From Thalassovita litoralis (lineage in GTDB: Bacteria > Pseudomonadota > Alphaproteobacteria > Rhodobacterales > Rhodobacteraceae), in NCBI RefSeq assembly GCF_900182725.1, contig NZ_FXTO01000023.1:1-53959 (forward strand): 53,959 bases of DNA. The letters run 5' to 3'. The position numbers and the translations under genes were made by a program. The stretch's first letter is position 1. Each line of letters starts with the position of its first letter. The notes beneath the pieces are model-generated. The model was given only the letters and a program-made list of their open reading frames with translations. It was not told the origin of the DNA and made no database searches. This document shows, in pieces, positions 34,212 to 42,317 of the stretch.

Positions 34212-34610
34212 TCAGAATTGCGGGCGGTCAGATGGGAAATCGGCGTCTGATCCACGGTCCAACACCTGCGGGCCACGTTTGGCCCATTGTGCCTTGAGCG
34301 CGTCGATATCGAGTTCGATGTCATGCACCGGCATATGGCCCGGCACCTGATATTCGGTTTCGATCATCGTGCCGCAGCCGGGGCAGTAGAATTCATAGAT
34401 CACGCACAGTTCAGGATCGGGTGCGAAGGTGTAATCGAAGCTTTTGTCGTCGATCAGCGGGCGATGCACCTCGCGCGGGTCGCGGGCATGGATCAGAGTG
34501 CCCTTTTTGTAGTTCTCATGCGCCGAGATCAGCTTGTGCCCGCAGCATTTGCATTCCCAATGCTCATGTTGAAGGTCGATGACCAGATATTCGGTGACCT
34601 GGATTTTCAT
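34212..34610 (-). CDS. Acetone carboxylase gamma / ApcB-like zinc-ribbon small subunit
   Basis: The 132-residue protein matches the acetone carboxylase gamma subunit pattern: EHWECKCCGH near the N-terminus (C20, C22, C23), an IHARDPREVHRP strand, then EFYCPGCGTMIETEY (C76, C79) and a final HDIELDIDALKAQW. The two cysteine pairs would hold a zinc ion. In known enzymes this 15-kDa subunit is part of the core complex with the HyuA-like subunit. ATG 34610 follows GAGGGAA; a GTG at 34625 would overlap the upstream stop. This small subunit is the strongest argument that the neighbouring HyuA/HyuB genes form a carboxylase and not a hydantoinase. Confidence 0.87.
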   Translation of the reverse strand: MKIQVTEYLVIDLQHEHWECKCCGHKLISAHENYKKGTLIHARDPREVHRPLIDDKSFDYTFAPDPELCVIYEFYCPGCGTMIETEYQVPGHMPVHDIELDIDALKAQWAKRGPQVLDRGSDADFPSDRPQF

Positions 34611-34621
34611 GGTTGTTTCCC

Positions 34622-36544
34622 TCACCTGTAAGTCAGTTCAATGTCGCCCGCCGGAGTGACCGCAAAGGTCCAGCCGGGCAAAACGGGCAGGGTGAAATAG
34701 GCGTCTTCGATGATTGCGGGGCCGCTGGCGGTCATGCCTGCGCGCAGGTCATCCACCAGATACAGCGGTACGGTGTCATCCTTGCCGCCGCTGAACCGCA
34801 CCGTGCGCTTGCCGCGCGGTTTGATTGGTTCCGACGCGGTGGTGCCGTTGGTCCGGTGGTTGTGACCCAGTGAATAGCTGGCGACCAGTTCCAGCACGGA
34901 TGATCCCGGTGCCAGTTTGGTCAGGGTCGTGGCCACGTCGTCGCCCGCGATTTTTTGCGCCGGGGCGTCGCCCGTGGTGAGGGTCCATGCCAGCGTGCAA
35001 TCGTCCAGCGCGAAGCCTTCGGCGAACATATCTTGCCGCGCGCGGGCCAACAGGGCCGCAATGCGCGCCTGTGCCGCTTCGGGGCTGTCTGGCCCGGTCA
35101 GCAGATCATCATAACGGTGGCCGATGTCGCTTTCACCAATGCCGGATGCAGAAAACACCGCCGCCATTGATGGCACGATGATGCGCTTCGCACCCACGGC
35201 TTCGGCTACGGCACAGATCGAAAACGGTCCCGCCCCGCCAAAAGCACCCAGAACGGTTTCCGGTGTCATATATCGGCTCAGGTGTTGGGCCACGGCTTTG
35301 ACCCAGGCATCCTCAGCCGCGTCAACGGCTGCGGCCAGATCCAGCCCCAAAGGTTCGGCAATATCGCGCAGGATTGCCGCCTCGGCCCGCTTGCGGTCAA
35401 GCTGCATCCGCCCGCCGAAGTAATGGTCGGGATCAATCACGCCTTTCAGCAGTTTCACATCGGTGATGGTGGCCTGCGTGCCACCGAACCCGAAACAGGC
35501 CGGGCCGGGGGCTGCGCCCACGCTTTGCGGGCCGACCTTGATTTCGCCGCTGTCCGCCCGGATCACGGACCCGCCACCCACACCGATCGAGCGCAGATCA
35601 GACATCGGGATCGACACGCCGACAGTTTCCAGTTTGCCAAAGGCATGGCGCACCGCCTGCCCCTTGTCCACCACGCCGAAGTCGGTGGTCGTGCCGCCCA
35701 CATCGACCGTCACCAGATGGTCATAGCCATGCGCCCCCGCCAGCGCCACGGCACCGCAAACCCCGCCTTCGGGACCGGAGCCATAGGTCTTGATCGCCGG
35801 GGTTTTCGCCACGCGCCCGGCCAGCCCGTCATTGCGGAACACCAAAAGCGGCGCGGAAAAGTTCATCGCTTTCAGTCGGTTGTCGGTGTTGAACAGGAAC
35901 CGTTCCATCGCCGGATGCAGGAACGCGTTCAAAACGGCGGTCCATGTCGCGCGGGCGCGATCCGGGTCTGCCGTCACGTCCGAGGTTTTCAGGATCGGCA
36001 CAGTCCCCAGAAGATGTTGCGGGAAACGACGTGCTGCCAGCCGTTGCAGCGCCTTTTCAGCCCGGCCCGAACCAAAGCTGACCACGATCCGATTGGCCCC
36101 GCGTGCGGTCAGGCGGTTCACGACCTCCATCACCTGTGCGCCGATCAGGTCGTCATCCTGTGCGGCCTCTTCCAGAACAACGGGGTCCATGACCTCGATC
36201 CGGTCGCCGATCAGGGTTTCAAACATCTCGGCGGTTTCGCTGTCGCCCTCGCGCATTTCGGTTGCCGTGGCTTTGGAGGCCAAGATCAGACCAATGCGCG
36301 GCCCCTTGCGCTGTACCAGCGCATTGGTGCCTTGGGTGGTGGAATAGCGGATATATTTCGTATCCGCCAAAAGCCGCCCGATATCGGGTTTGCGATAGAT
36401 GTCTTCGGACAGCAGGCGCAGCCCTTCGAACAGGCATTCCGACAGATCGTGTGGTGTGGTGCGGGTTTTTACGCGGAATTTACGCTCCGCATCAAAGGCC
36501 CAGAAATCGGTGAACGTGCCACCGTTATCGACATTGATATACAT
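34622..36544 (-). CDS. HyuA/ApcA-like ATP-binding carboxylase subunit (640 aa)
   Basis: Second hydantoinase A-type protein of the operon, only distantly similar to the one at 32034. It has VDNGGTFTDFWAF at the start (Asn where the usual motif has Ile), TTQGTNALVQRKG, TVDVGGTTTDFGVV and SIGVGGGSVIR. About 68 kDa, close to the 70-kDa ApcA of acetophenone carboxylase, and it stands first in the A-B-C-D order as apcA does. Having two different HyuA-like subunits plus a gamma-type subunit is the special feature of acetophenone carboxylase compared with acetone carboxylase. It starts 34 bp after the SDR gene. Confidence 0.87.
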   Translation of the reverse strand: MYINVDNGGTFTDFWAFDAERKFRVKTRTTPHDLSECLFEGLRLLSEDIYRKPDIGRLLADTKYIRYSTTQGTNALVQRKGPRIGLILASKATATEMREGDSETAEMFETLIGDRIEVMDPVVLEEAAQDDDLIGAQVMEVVNRLTARGANRIVVSFGSGRAEKALQRLAARRFPQHLLGTVPILKTSDVTADPDRARATWTAVLNAFLHPAMERFLFNTDNRLKAMNFSAPLLVFRNDGLAGRVAKTPAIKTYGSGPEGGVCGAVALAGAHGYDHLVTVDVGGTTTDFGVVDKGQAVRHAFGKLETVGVSIPMSDLRSIGVGGGSVIRADSGEIKVGPQSVGAAPGPACFGFGGTQATITDVKLLKGVIDPDHYFGGRMQLDRKRAEAAILRDIAEPLGLDLAAAVDAAEDAWVKAVAQHLSRYMTPETVLGAFGGAGPFSICAVAEAVGAKRIIVPSMAAVFSASGIGESDIGHRYDDLLTGPDSPEAAQARIAALLARARQDMFAEGFALDDCTLAWTLTTGDAPAQKIAGDDVATTLTKLAPGSSVLELVASYSLGHNHRTNGTTASEPIKPRGKRTVRFSGGKDDTVPLYLVDDLRAGMTASGPAIIEDAYFTLPVLPGWTFAVTPAGDIELTYR

Positions 36545-36578
36545 CGTGTCCTCGATTGTTCGTTCAGAGAGGGCCGGA

Positions 36579-37349
36579 TCAATAGCCGGTCAGAAGTTTG
36601 TAGATGCCGCGCGACCACGATCCCAAAAGCCGCACGATGATATTCAGCGCCACGGCATCAAGCCCGACACGGTGCAACACGCCGCGCTTGTGCGCCGCTT
36701 TCCAAACCGCTTGGGCGAGCTTGGTGGGTTTGACCTTGACGCCCAGCTTGTCGACGGACGCGGCCTTTTGCGTGGCCTCAAGGATCATCGGCGTTTGCAC
36801 ATAGGCGACCAGAATGGCGCTGACGTTGATGTCATGACGTGCCCATTCGATATTCATCGCCTCGGTAAAACCGCGCACAAAGAACTTGGTCCCCGAATAG
36901 ATCGCGTGATCCGGCGTGCCATATTCGGCTGAGGTGGAGGACATCGAAATCACATGCGCCCCCGGTGTGGATTTCAGCGCCTTGAAGGCCGCATTGCAGC
37001 AGTTGACCACGCCCTTGATATTGACGTCGATTGTCAGGTCTTGCTGTTCTTGGGGGATGGTTTCGTTGGGTGCCATGAACACCACGCCCGCGCTGTTGAA
37101 CAGCACATCCAGTCGCCCGCCGGTTCTGTCTGTGAAAGCCGCGACCATGTCGCGCACGCTTTCGATATTGCGGACATCCACCGTCAGGGGAACCGCGTTG
37201 GGGCCGATTTCGTCGGCGGCGGCCTTGGCCGCAGCACCGTTCACGTCGGCAATGCCCACAAGCCAGTTTTTCGATGCAAAAAGCCGGGCCGTTTCCCGAC
37301 CAATTCCAGACCCCCCACCCGTGATGAGGATCGTCTTTTGGTGTGCCAT
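36579..37349 (-). CDS. SDR-family oxidoreductase, first gene of the carboxylase-type operon
   Basis: The 256-residue SDR has TGGGSGIG (12-19 region), IADVN (NAD-type), FNSAG instead of NNAG, SMSSTSAEYG and YSGTK, and LVAYVQTPMI in place of the common PG motif. The C-terminal VALNIIVRLLGSWSRGIYKLL is hydrophobic and basic, again suggesting membrane association. ATG 37349 is preceded by GGGAGGAAAAT. As leader gene it may supply the ketone by oxidising a secondary alcohol. A second SDR ends the operon. Confidence 0.85.
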   Translation of the reverse strand: MAHQKTILITGGGSGIGRETARLFASKNWLVGIADVNGAAAKAAADEIGPNAVPLTVDVRNIESVRDMVAAFTDRTGGRLDVLFNSAGVVFMAPNETIPQEQQDLTIDVNIKGVVNCCNAAFKALKSTPGAHVISMSSTSAEYGTPDHAIYSGTKFFVRGFTEAMNIEWARHDINVSAILVAYVQTPMILEATQKAASVDKLGVKVKPTKLAQAVWKAAHKRGVLHRVGLDAVALNIIVRLLGSWSRGIYKLLTGY

Positions 37350-37420
37350 ATTTTCCTCCCACACGCCTCCACGTGTGAGAAACAGATTAGCGCCGCCGCA
37401 GAACGGGGGGTTCGTCCGAA

Positions 37421-37461
37421 GGGATGAGAAAAGGGATGAATTTCGGGGCTGGCGGGGATGA
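37421..37461. promoter_or_regulatory. Three GGGATGA direct repeats resembling MalT boxes
   Basis: GGGATGA occurs at 37421-37427, 37433-37439 and 37455-37461, all on the plus strand, in the 120-bp gap between the LuxR/MalT-like regulator gene and the carboxylase-type operon. MalT boxes read GGGGA(T/G)GAGG, with GGA(T/G)GA as core. Spacings of 12 and 22 bases are close to one and two helical turns. On the minus strand a TAATCT at 37384-37389 is a possible -10 element for the operon. Confidence 0.6.
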
Positions 37462-37469
37462 ATATCCGC

Positions 37470-40187
37470 TCAGGCGGTGCCGATCAGCCCCAGACGCCGC
37501 GCCGTTGCCGCGGCTTCGGTACGATTCGCGGCCATCAGTTTGCCGTTGATATTGCGCAGATGGGTTTTCACCGTGGGCAGCGAAATGGACAGCACATCGG
37601 CAATGGCCTGATTGCTGCATCCCTTAGACATTTCCTGTAACACCGCCAGTTCCCTGCGGCTTAGCGGTTCCAGCGGAAGATGCTGACGATAGGGGGGCAG
37701 ATCACGGGCCGGGCCGCTGGGGTCCAGCCGGTCCAGCCCCCCGGCGGGCAGGTCGATTTGTTGCGCGGTGGCGCACTGAACAAAGGCCCGCCGCACAGCA
37801 TCGGGGGCGCGTAATACCGGACGCGTCAGCCCTTCGCGGCGGATCAGCACCAGCACCTCGGCCATTGTGGTTTCGGCGGCGGTGGTGTTGCCCGCCTGCA
37901 TTTCCAGTTCGACAAGCAGCACATTCAGCCTGCACAGCGCCAGAATATTCCCGGCCTTCCGGGCCGCGATTATGGCCGCATCCAAAATCACGCGCGCGGC
38001 GTCTTGCCTGCCGCCGATCATTTCCCCCAAGGCGCGGGTTTCGGCCACGAACGCGCCATCGTAATGCGCCAAACGGTCGTCAGTTCCCGCGCGTTCCAGA
38101 TAATCCTGCGCGGCCCCCAGATCACCGCGTCGCGCTGCCATTTGTGCCTGCATGGCCCAAGCTGCGGCTTCGATCCGGCCATTTCCACGGGTCCGCCCGG
38201 TTTTGCGCAATTGCCCCAACAACCGGCACGCGCCCGCATAATCATCCCCATCAAAGGCCAGTTCGGCCTGTATCAGGAAAAAATCCAACACTTCGTATGG
38301 CGGGGCAAGCTGTTCCACCAACCCGGCCCAAGGGGCGCATAAATCCAGCGCGTCCTGATCCCGCCCCGTTTCAAAGGCAAGCCGCATCGACAGCATGGCC
38401 GCCGCCATCCGGGCCATCGTTTCGGTATGGGCTTCTTCGGCTACGGCCACCACGGTTTCGGCGTGCATCCGGGCGCTTTCCACGCGGCCTTGCGCCAGTT
38501 CCAACCGGCTAAGGAACCCCTCGGCATAGGTCAGCCCATAGGAAGACCCGCTTTTGCCGTGTTCCACGCGGGCGGCTTGTGCCGTTTGCGCCGCGCCGGA
38601 ATAATCCTGTGCGCAAAGCCGGGCGTAGGATGCGATGTTCCACAGCACGCCCTTGGAAAAGGCCGACATTTCATGATCCGCGGCGATCACGGCGGCGCAA
38701 TGGTCTGCCAGCCCTTCTAATCTGTCGGTCAGCGCGTCGTGGAACGGCCCCAAATAGGCAATTTCGTTGCGCAATTCCCGGCTAAGATCGTTGCGCCGTT
38801 CCAGACTGTCGATCAGCGTCTTTGCGGTGTCGGGCTGTTTTTGCTGGGCGATCAGGCTCCAGGCATAGGCCAGCATGATCTGCGGATATTGGTCCCGCAG
38901 GGGGGCAGGCAATGGTCGCACCCAATGTTCAATCGTCGAAAGCCGCCCGGCAGCGAAGAAATCCATCGCAGAGGCATCAATCAACTGCGCGGCAAGATCC
39001 ATGTCCCCCGCCGCCAGCGCATATGAAATTGCCGTGGATGGGCGCCCCTGTTCGGAAAACCAATGCGCCGCGCGGCTGCGCAGGTGTTTGACCCGATCCG
39101 CGCCCAAGCTATCCACACGCGACAACAGGAAAGACCGGAACAGGTTGTGATACCGAAACCAATCGGTTTCCTGTTCATAGCCGGACAGAAACATGTTGCT
39201 TCGGGCAAGGGTCTGCAACAGCGCGGCGCTGTCATCACGGCCAAGGATCGTATCGCATAATTCAGGCGAAAACTGATCCAGCAGCGCGCTGGCCAGAAGA
39301 AATTCGCGGATACCGGGGCTTTGGCGTTCAAACAGATCCTCGGCCAGATATTCGGCCAGCTCGGTATTGGTGCCGTTGAAGCTGGACAGGACGCTGTCCA
39401 TGTCACGGCTGGACTTGGCGCTAAGAATGGCCATCTGAATGGACCCGATCCAGCCTTCGGTGCTGGAATACAGCGATTCAAGGGTTTGCTTACCGATCCG
39501 CTGCCCCGGCAGTTCCTGACGCAGGACTTGTGCCACTTCGTCTGGGGTAAAGCGCAGATCGCCCGCGCCCAGTTCCAGAAACTGCCCGTGCATCCGCAGG
39601 CGTCCGAATGGCAGATCAGGATAGGTCCGCCCGCCCAGAACCAGCGAACACCCGTTAGGCATTTCTTTCATGATGCGGCTGATGATCCCCAACGCCGCAG
39701 GGTCATGCAACTGGTCCAGATCATCCAGAAACAGGCAAAACCCATCCCGCAACCGCCGCAATACGGCGCTGAGCCGGGAAATCTGGTCCGAGGATGTGAC
39801 GATTTTATCCAGCCCCACGGTTTCCAAGGGGTGCTCTGTTTCGGCATCGCCAAGGGCGGCCAACAAATGAAACAACAGCCGACCGGGATCGTTATCCGCC
39901 GCATCAAGCGTCAGCCACGCTGCATTTTCCGGGTCACGGGACAGAAACCCCTCGCGCAGCAATGTTGTTTTGCCAAACCCGGCAGGGGCATGAACCAAGG
40001 TGACACGGGAAATTGCATTGGCGGCAAAGGTTGTCAAAAACCGCGGACGCGCCAGAGTTTCGCCAAAAACCCGCGGGGGTTCCAGCTTGGAGCGTAGCAA
40101 TACAGGACGAGCGGACCGCGGCACGAGTTTTGAGTATTCCCCTGACTGTAGCGGCCCAAGGCCGCCCCCCTGCGTTGGAAAAACCAT
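37470..40187 (-). CDS. LuxR-family regulator of the MalT-like (LAL) type
   Basis: The 905-residue STAND-ATPase regulator has Walker A HAPAGFGKTTLL (66-77), a Walker B-like LFLDDLDQL, a winged-helix and a long middle part of helical repeats (about 380-820), then a LuxR helix-turn-helix LSRRELAVLQEMSKGCSNQAIADVLSISLPTVKTHL in the last 65 residues. MalT-type proteins oligomerise with ATP and inducer and activate from repeated GGA(T/G)GA boxes. Such boxes lie just downstream, in front of the carboxylase operon transcribed in the same direction. It is thus the probable activator of that operon. It starts 88 bp after the GlxA-type regulator gene. Confidence 0.88.
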   Translation of the reverse strand: MVFPTQGGGLGPLQSGEYSKLVPRSARPVLLRSKLEPPRVFGETLARPRFLTTFAANAISRVTLVHAPAGFGKTTLLREGFLSRDPENAAWLTLDAADNDPGRLLFHLLAALGDAETEHPLETVGLDKIVTSSDQISRLSAVLRRLRDGFCLFLDDLDQLHDPAALGIISRIMKEMPNGCSLVLGGRTYPDLPFGRLRMHGQFLELGAGDLRFTPDEVAQVLRQELPGQRIGKQTLESLYSSTEGWIGSIQMAILSAKSSRDMDSVLSSFNGTNTELAEYLAEDLFERQSPGIREFLLASALLDQFSPELCDTILGRDDSAALLQTLARSNMFLSGYEQETDWFRYHNLFRSFLLSRVDSLGADRVKHLRSRAAHWFSEQGRPSTAISYALAAGDMDLAAQLIDASAMDFFAAGRLSTIEHWVRPLPAPLRDQYPQIMLAYAWSLIAQQKQPDTAKTLIDSLERRNDLSRELRNEIAYLGPFHDALTDRLEGLADHCAAVIAADHEMSAFSKGVLWNIASYARLCAQDYSGAAQTAQAARVEHGKSGSSYGLTYAEGFLSRLELAQGRVESARMHAETVVAVAEEAHTETMARMAAAMLSMRLAFETGRDQDALDLCAPWAGLVEQLAPPYEVLDFFLIQAELAFDGDDYAGACRLLGQLRKTGRTRGNGRIEAAAWAMQAQMAARRGDLGAAQDYLERAGTDDRLAHYDGAFVAETRALGEMIGGRQDAARVILDAAIIAARKAGNILALCRLNVLLVELEMQAGNTTAAETTMAEVLVLIRREGLTRPVLRAPDAVRRAFVQCATAQQIDLPAGGLDRLDPSGPARDLPPYRQHLPLEPLSRRELAVLQEMSKGCSNQAIADVLSISLPTVKTHLRNINGKLMAANRTEAAATARRLGLIGTA

Positions 40188-40275
40188 TGCAGGATTTGGC
40201 GGGAAATAGATGCAGAAATCCGGCCTTCTGTCAAACTGGTCACGCTGCGCAGTCGAAAACCGGCACCGCGTCCAC

Positions 40276-41235
40276 TCAGTTCAGCCGCCCCCGTTGCATC
40301 ATTGGGGTAACGCTGAAAGCACGGCGATAAACCCGCGAAAAATGGCCGGGGCTTTGGAAACCACAGGCCATAGCGATGTCTGTCACGGAAAGCTCGGTTT
40401 GCAACAGCAGGTGTTGCGCCCGCTCCAGCCGCATTTCCATGTAGTATTTCTTGGGTGATGTGTTCAGGTATTTGCCAAAAAGCCGCTCTAGCTGGCGGGT
40501 GGAAATGCCCAGATCGCGGGCCATAAGCGAAGGCGCGACAGGATCATCCAGATGGGTGCGCATGATGTCAATGGCGCGTGACAAATAGGCATTGCGCATC
40601 CCATGCCGCGATTGCAGAGATACCTTTTGCGCGGACGAGGATTCCCGCACGGCGTTGTAAACCATCTGATCGGCCACGGCGACAGACAGATCATAACCGT
40701 GGTCGCGTTCAATCAGGTGCAGCATCAGGTCAGCGGTTGCGGTTCCGCCGGACGCGGTGATGTATTTTTCATCGGCGACAAACACATTGCGCAGCAGAAC
40801 CACCTCGGGGAATTCTTCCATGATGCTGTCATGGTATTCCCAGTGAATTGCCATGTCGCGCCCGTCCATCAGCCCGGCCTTGGCCAGCACATAGGCCCCG
40901 GAACACAACGCGCCGATCCGGGTGTTGCTGTTGCGATCCAGCCGCCGAATGGCGTTGATCAGGGTTTTATGATCCTTGCGCTGCATATTGATGCCGGACA
41001 TGACAAACATCCGGTCACAGGCAGGCAGGTCATCGAAACGGTGGTGGGTTTGCATCACGGTGCCATCGGAACTGGTGGCGGTTTCACCGTCCAGTGACGC
41101 ATAGGACCATTTATATAACGGTCGCCCGGAAATCAGGTTGGCAATGCGCAGCGGATCAACCGCACAGGCAAAGGCCAGATGGGTGAAATCCTCGACAAGG
41201 GCAAAGACGAAATGCTGCGGGTCGTTCGATTTCAT
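40276..41235 (-). CDS. GlxA-type AraC-family regulator (DJ-1/PfpI domain + HTH)
   Basis: The 319-residue protein joins an N-terminal DJ-1/PfpI-like domain (about 8-170, with IGALCSGAYVLAKAGLMDG) to a C-terminal double AraC helix-turn-helix (about 220-319, AYLSRAIDIMRTHLDDP...LGISTRQLERLFGKYL and DIAMACGFQSPGHFSRVYRR). Regulators of this build, such as GbdR and CdhR of Pseudomonas, respond to glycine betaine, dimethylglycine or carnitine. It lies 63 bp after proX, with a hairpin in between, which agrees with a betaine role. ATG 41235 is chosen because homology begins there. Confidence 0.88.
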   Translation of the reverse strand: MKSNDPQHFVFALVEDFTHLAFACAVDPLRIANLISGRPLYKWSYASLDGETATSSDGTVMQTHHRFDDLPACDRMFVMSGINMQRKDHKTLINAIRRLDRNSNTRIGALCSGAYVLAKAGLMDGRDMAIHWEYHDSIMEEFPEVVLLRNVFVADEKYITASGGTATADLMLHLIERDHGYDLSVAVADQMVYNAVRESSSAQKVSLQSRHGMRNAYLSRAIDIMRTHLDDPVAPSLMARDLGISTRQLERLFGKYLNTSPKKYYMEMRLERAQHLLLQTELSVTDIAMACGFQSPGHFSRVYRRAFSVTPMMQRGRLN

Positions 41236-41257
41236 AACGTCATGCTCCGACGGGGAT

Positions 41258-41286
41258 ATGCCGCGCAAGATACCCCTGCGCGGCAT
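41258..41286 (-). other. Stem-loop after proX
   Basis: ATGCCGCGCA (41258-41267) and TGCGCGGCAT (41277-41286) form a perfect 10-bp stem with a 9-base loop, 12 bases after the proX stop on the minus strand. It has no U-tract. It may limit read-through into the regulator gene and stabilise proX mRNA. Confidence 0.6.
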
Positions 41287-41298
41287 TTGCGCAGGTGA

Positions 41299-42282
41299 TT
41301 ATTTCACAGCGCGGGCCGCTGCCAGCCAGCTATCATAGGCTGCGCGGTGGTCCGCGATCCACTGATCAACGTGACGGTCGATGTCAGCCGAGCTGTCCTC
41401 GCCGTCGGACATTTTTTTGTTCTGAGCAGAAACGTCGTTTACGTCAATCTTGGCAACTTCGAACAGTTTGGCCGCAGCCGGGTTGTCCGCCAGAAAGCTG
41501 TCTGTTGCCATGATATAGATGTTGTCGACCGCGAAGCCCAAATTCTTGCCACCAAATTCGGTTTCAGCTTTCACGCCATCGGGCAGCGAGGTGTAAGGAA
41601 CCGAAAGCCATTCCACGTCCTTGCCGGGGACCAATGCACCGGAAACCCAATAGGGGGTCCAAGTGTAATACAGGATTGGTTTGCCGGTTGCGTTGCGGGC
41701 GATGGTGTCCGCCATGATCGCGTTATAGGCGCCTTGGTTGTGGGTCACGGTATCACGCAGGCCGAATTCGGTCAGTTGATGTTCGATCACACGTTCGCAC
41801 CCCCAACCGGGAACACAGCCCGCCAGATCGGCGGTGCCGTCACCGTCCGAGTCGAATTTCGCCGCAATGGCCGGGTCTTTCAGGTCGCCCAGATTGGTCA
41901 CGCCGCTGTCATAGGTGGCTTTGTCGATCAGATAGCCCTGAAGTGTGCCTGCCACGAACGGGCCGACCTTTTCCAACACGTCCTCACCGCCCGATTCTTC
42001 AAAGAATGCGTGTTGCAGGGTGCCCCAGTGGATCGGGTAAAAATCTGCATCGCCAGTGCCAACAGCCAGGTGCGCCGTCTGAATTTCCGCTTCCAGCGGT
42101 TCTTCGACGGTGTAGCCCAGATCTTCCAAAGCACGGAACAGGATGCGGCTTTGGAAATATTCTTCGGCAATCAGGCCGATCACGGGGCGAACGGTGTGGC
42201 CTTTGCCGGGGGTGTCGTTCGCCAGCAGCGGGCCAGCGGCCACCGAAAGCGCCAGTGCCGAAGCAAGAGTCAGATGTTTCAT
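41299..42282 (-). CDS. proX: Glycine betaine/quaternary-amine ABC transporter binding protein ProX
   Basis: The 327-residue periplasmic protein has a signal peptide (MKHLTLASALAL...LLA, cleavage near 22) and an OpuAC/ProX-type fold. DADFYPIHWGTLQHAF, AGCVPGWGCERVIEHQL and YYTWTPYWVSG place the tryptophan and tyrosine residues that form the aromatic cage for a trimethylammonium group. ATG 42282 follows AAGGAGGAAC. Last of the proVWX genes. It could bind glycine betaine, proline betaine or related compounds; the neighbourhood with an HpbD-like epimerase makes the latter plausible. Confidence 0.88.
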   Translation of the reverse strand: MKHLTLASALALSVAAGPLLANDTPGKGHTVRPVIGLIAEEYFQSRILFRALEDLGYTVEEPLEAEIQTAHLAVGTGDADFYPIHWGTLQHAFFEESGGEDVLEKVGPFVAGTLQGYLIDKATYDSGVTNLGDLKDPAIAAKFDSDGDGTADLAGCVPGWGCERVIEHQLTEFGLRDTVTHNQGAYNAIMADTIARNATGKPILYYTWTPYWVSGALVPGKDVEWLSVPYTSLPDGVKAETEFGGKNLGFAVDNIYIMATDSFLADNPAAAKLFEVAKIDVNDVSAQNKKMSDGEDSSADIDRHVDQWIADHRAAYDSWLAAARAVK

Positions 42283-42317
42283 GGTTGTTCCTCCTTGTTG
42301 AGATGTCGTTCCAATGG

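Noticed and set aside
32034-36544. Hydantoinase or 5-oxoprolinase operon
   Set aside because: The gamma-type zinc subunit, two different HyuA-like subunits and the adjacent CoA ligase fit ketone carboxylases better.
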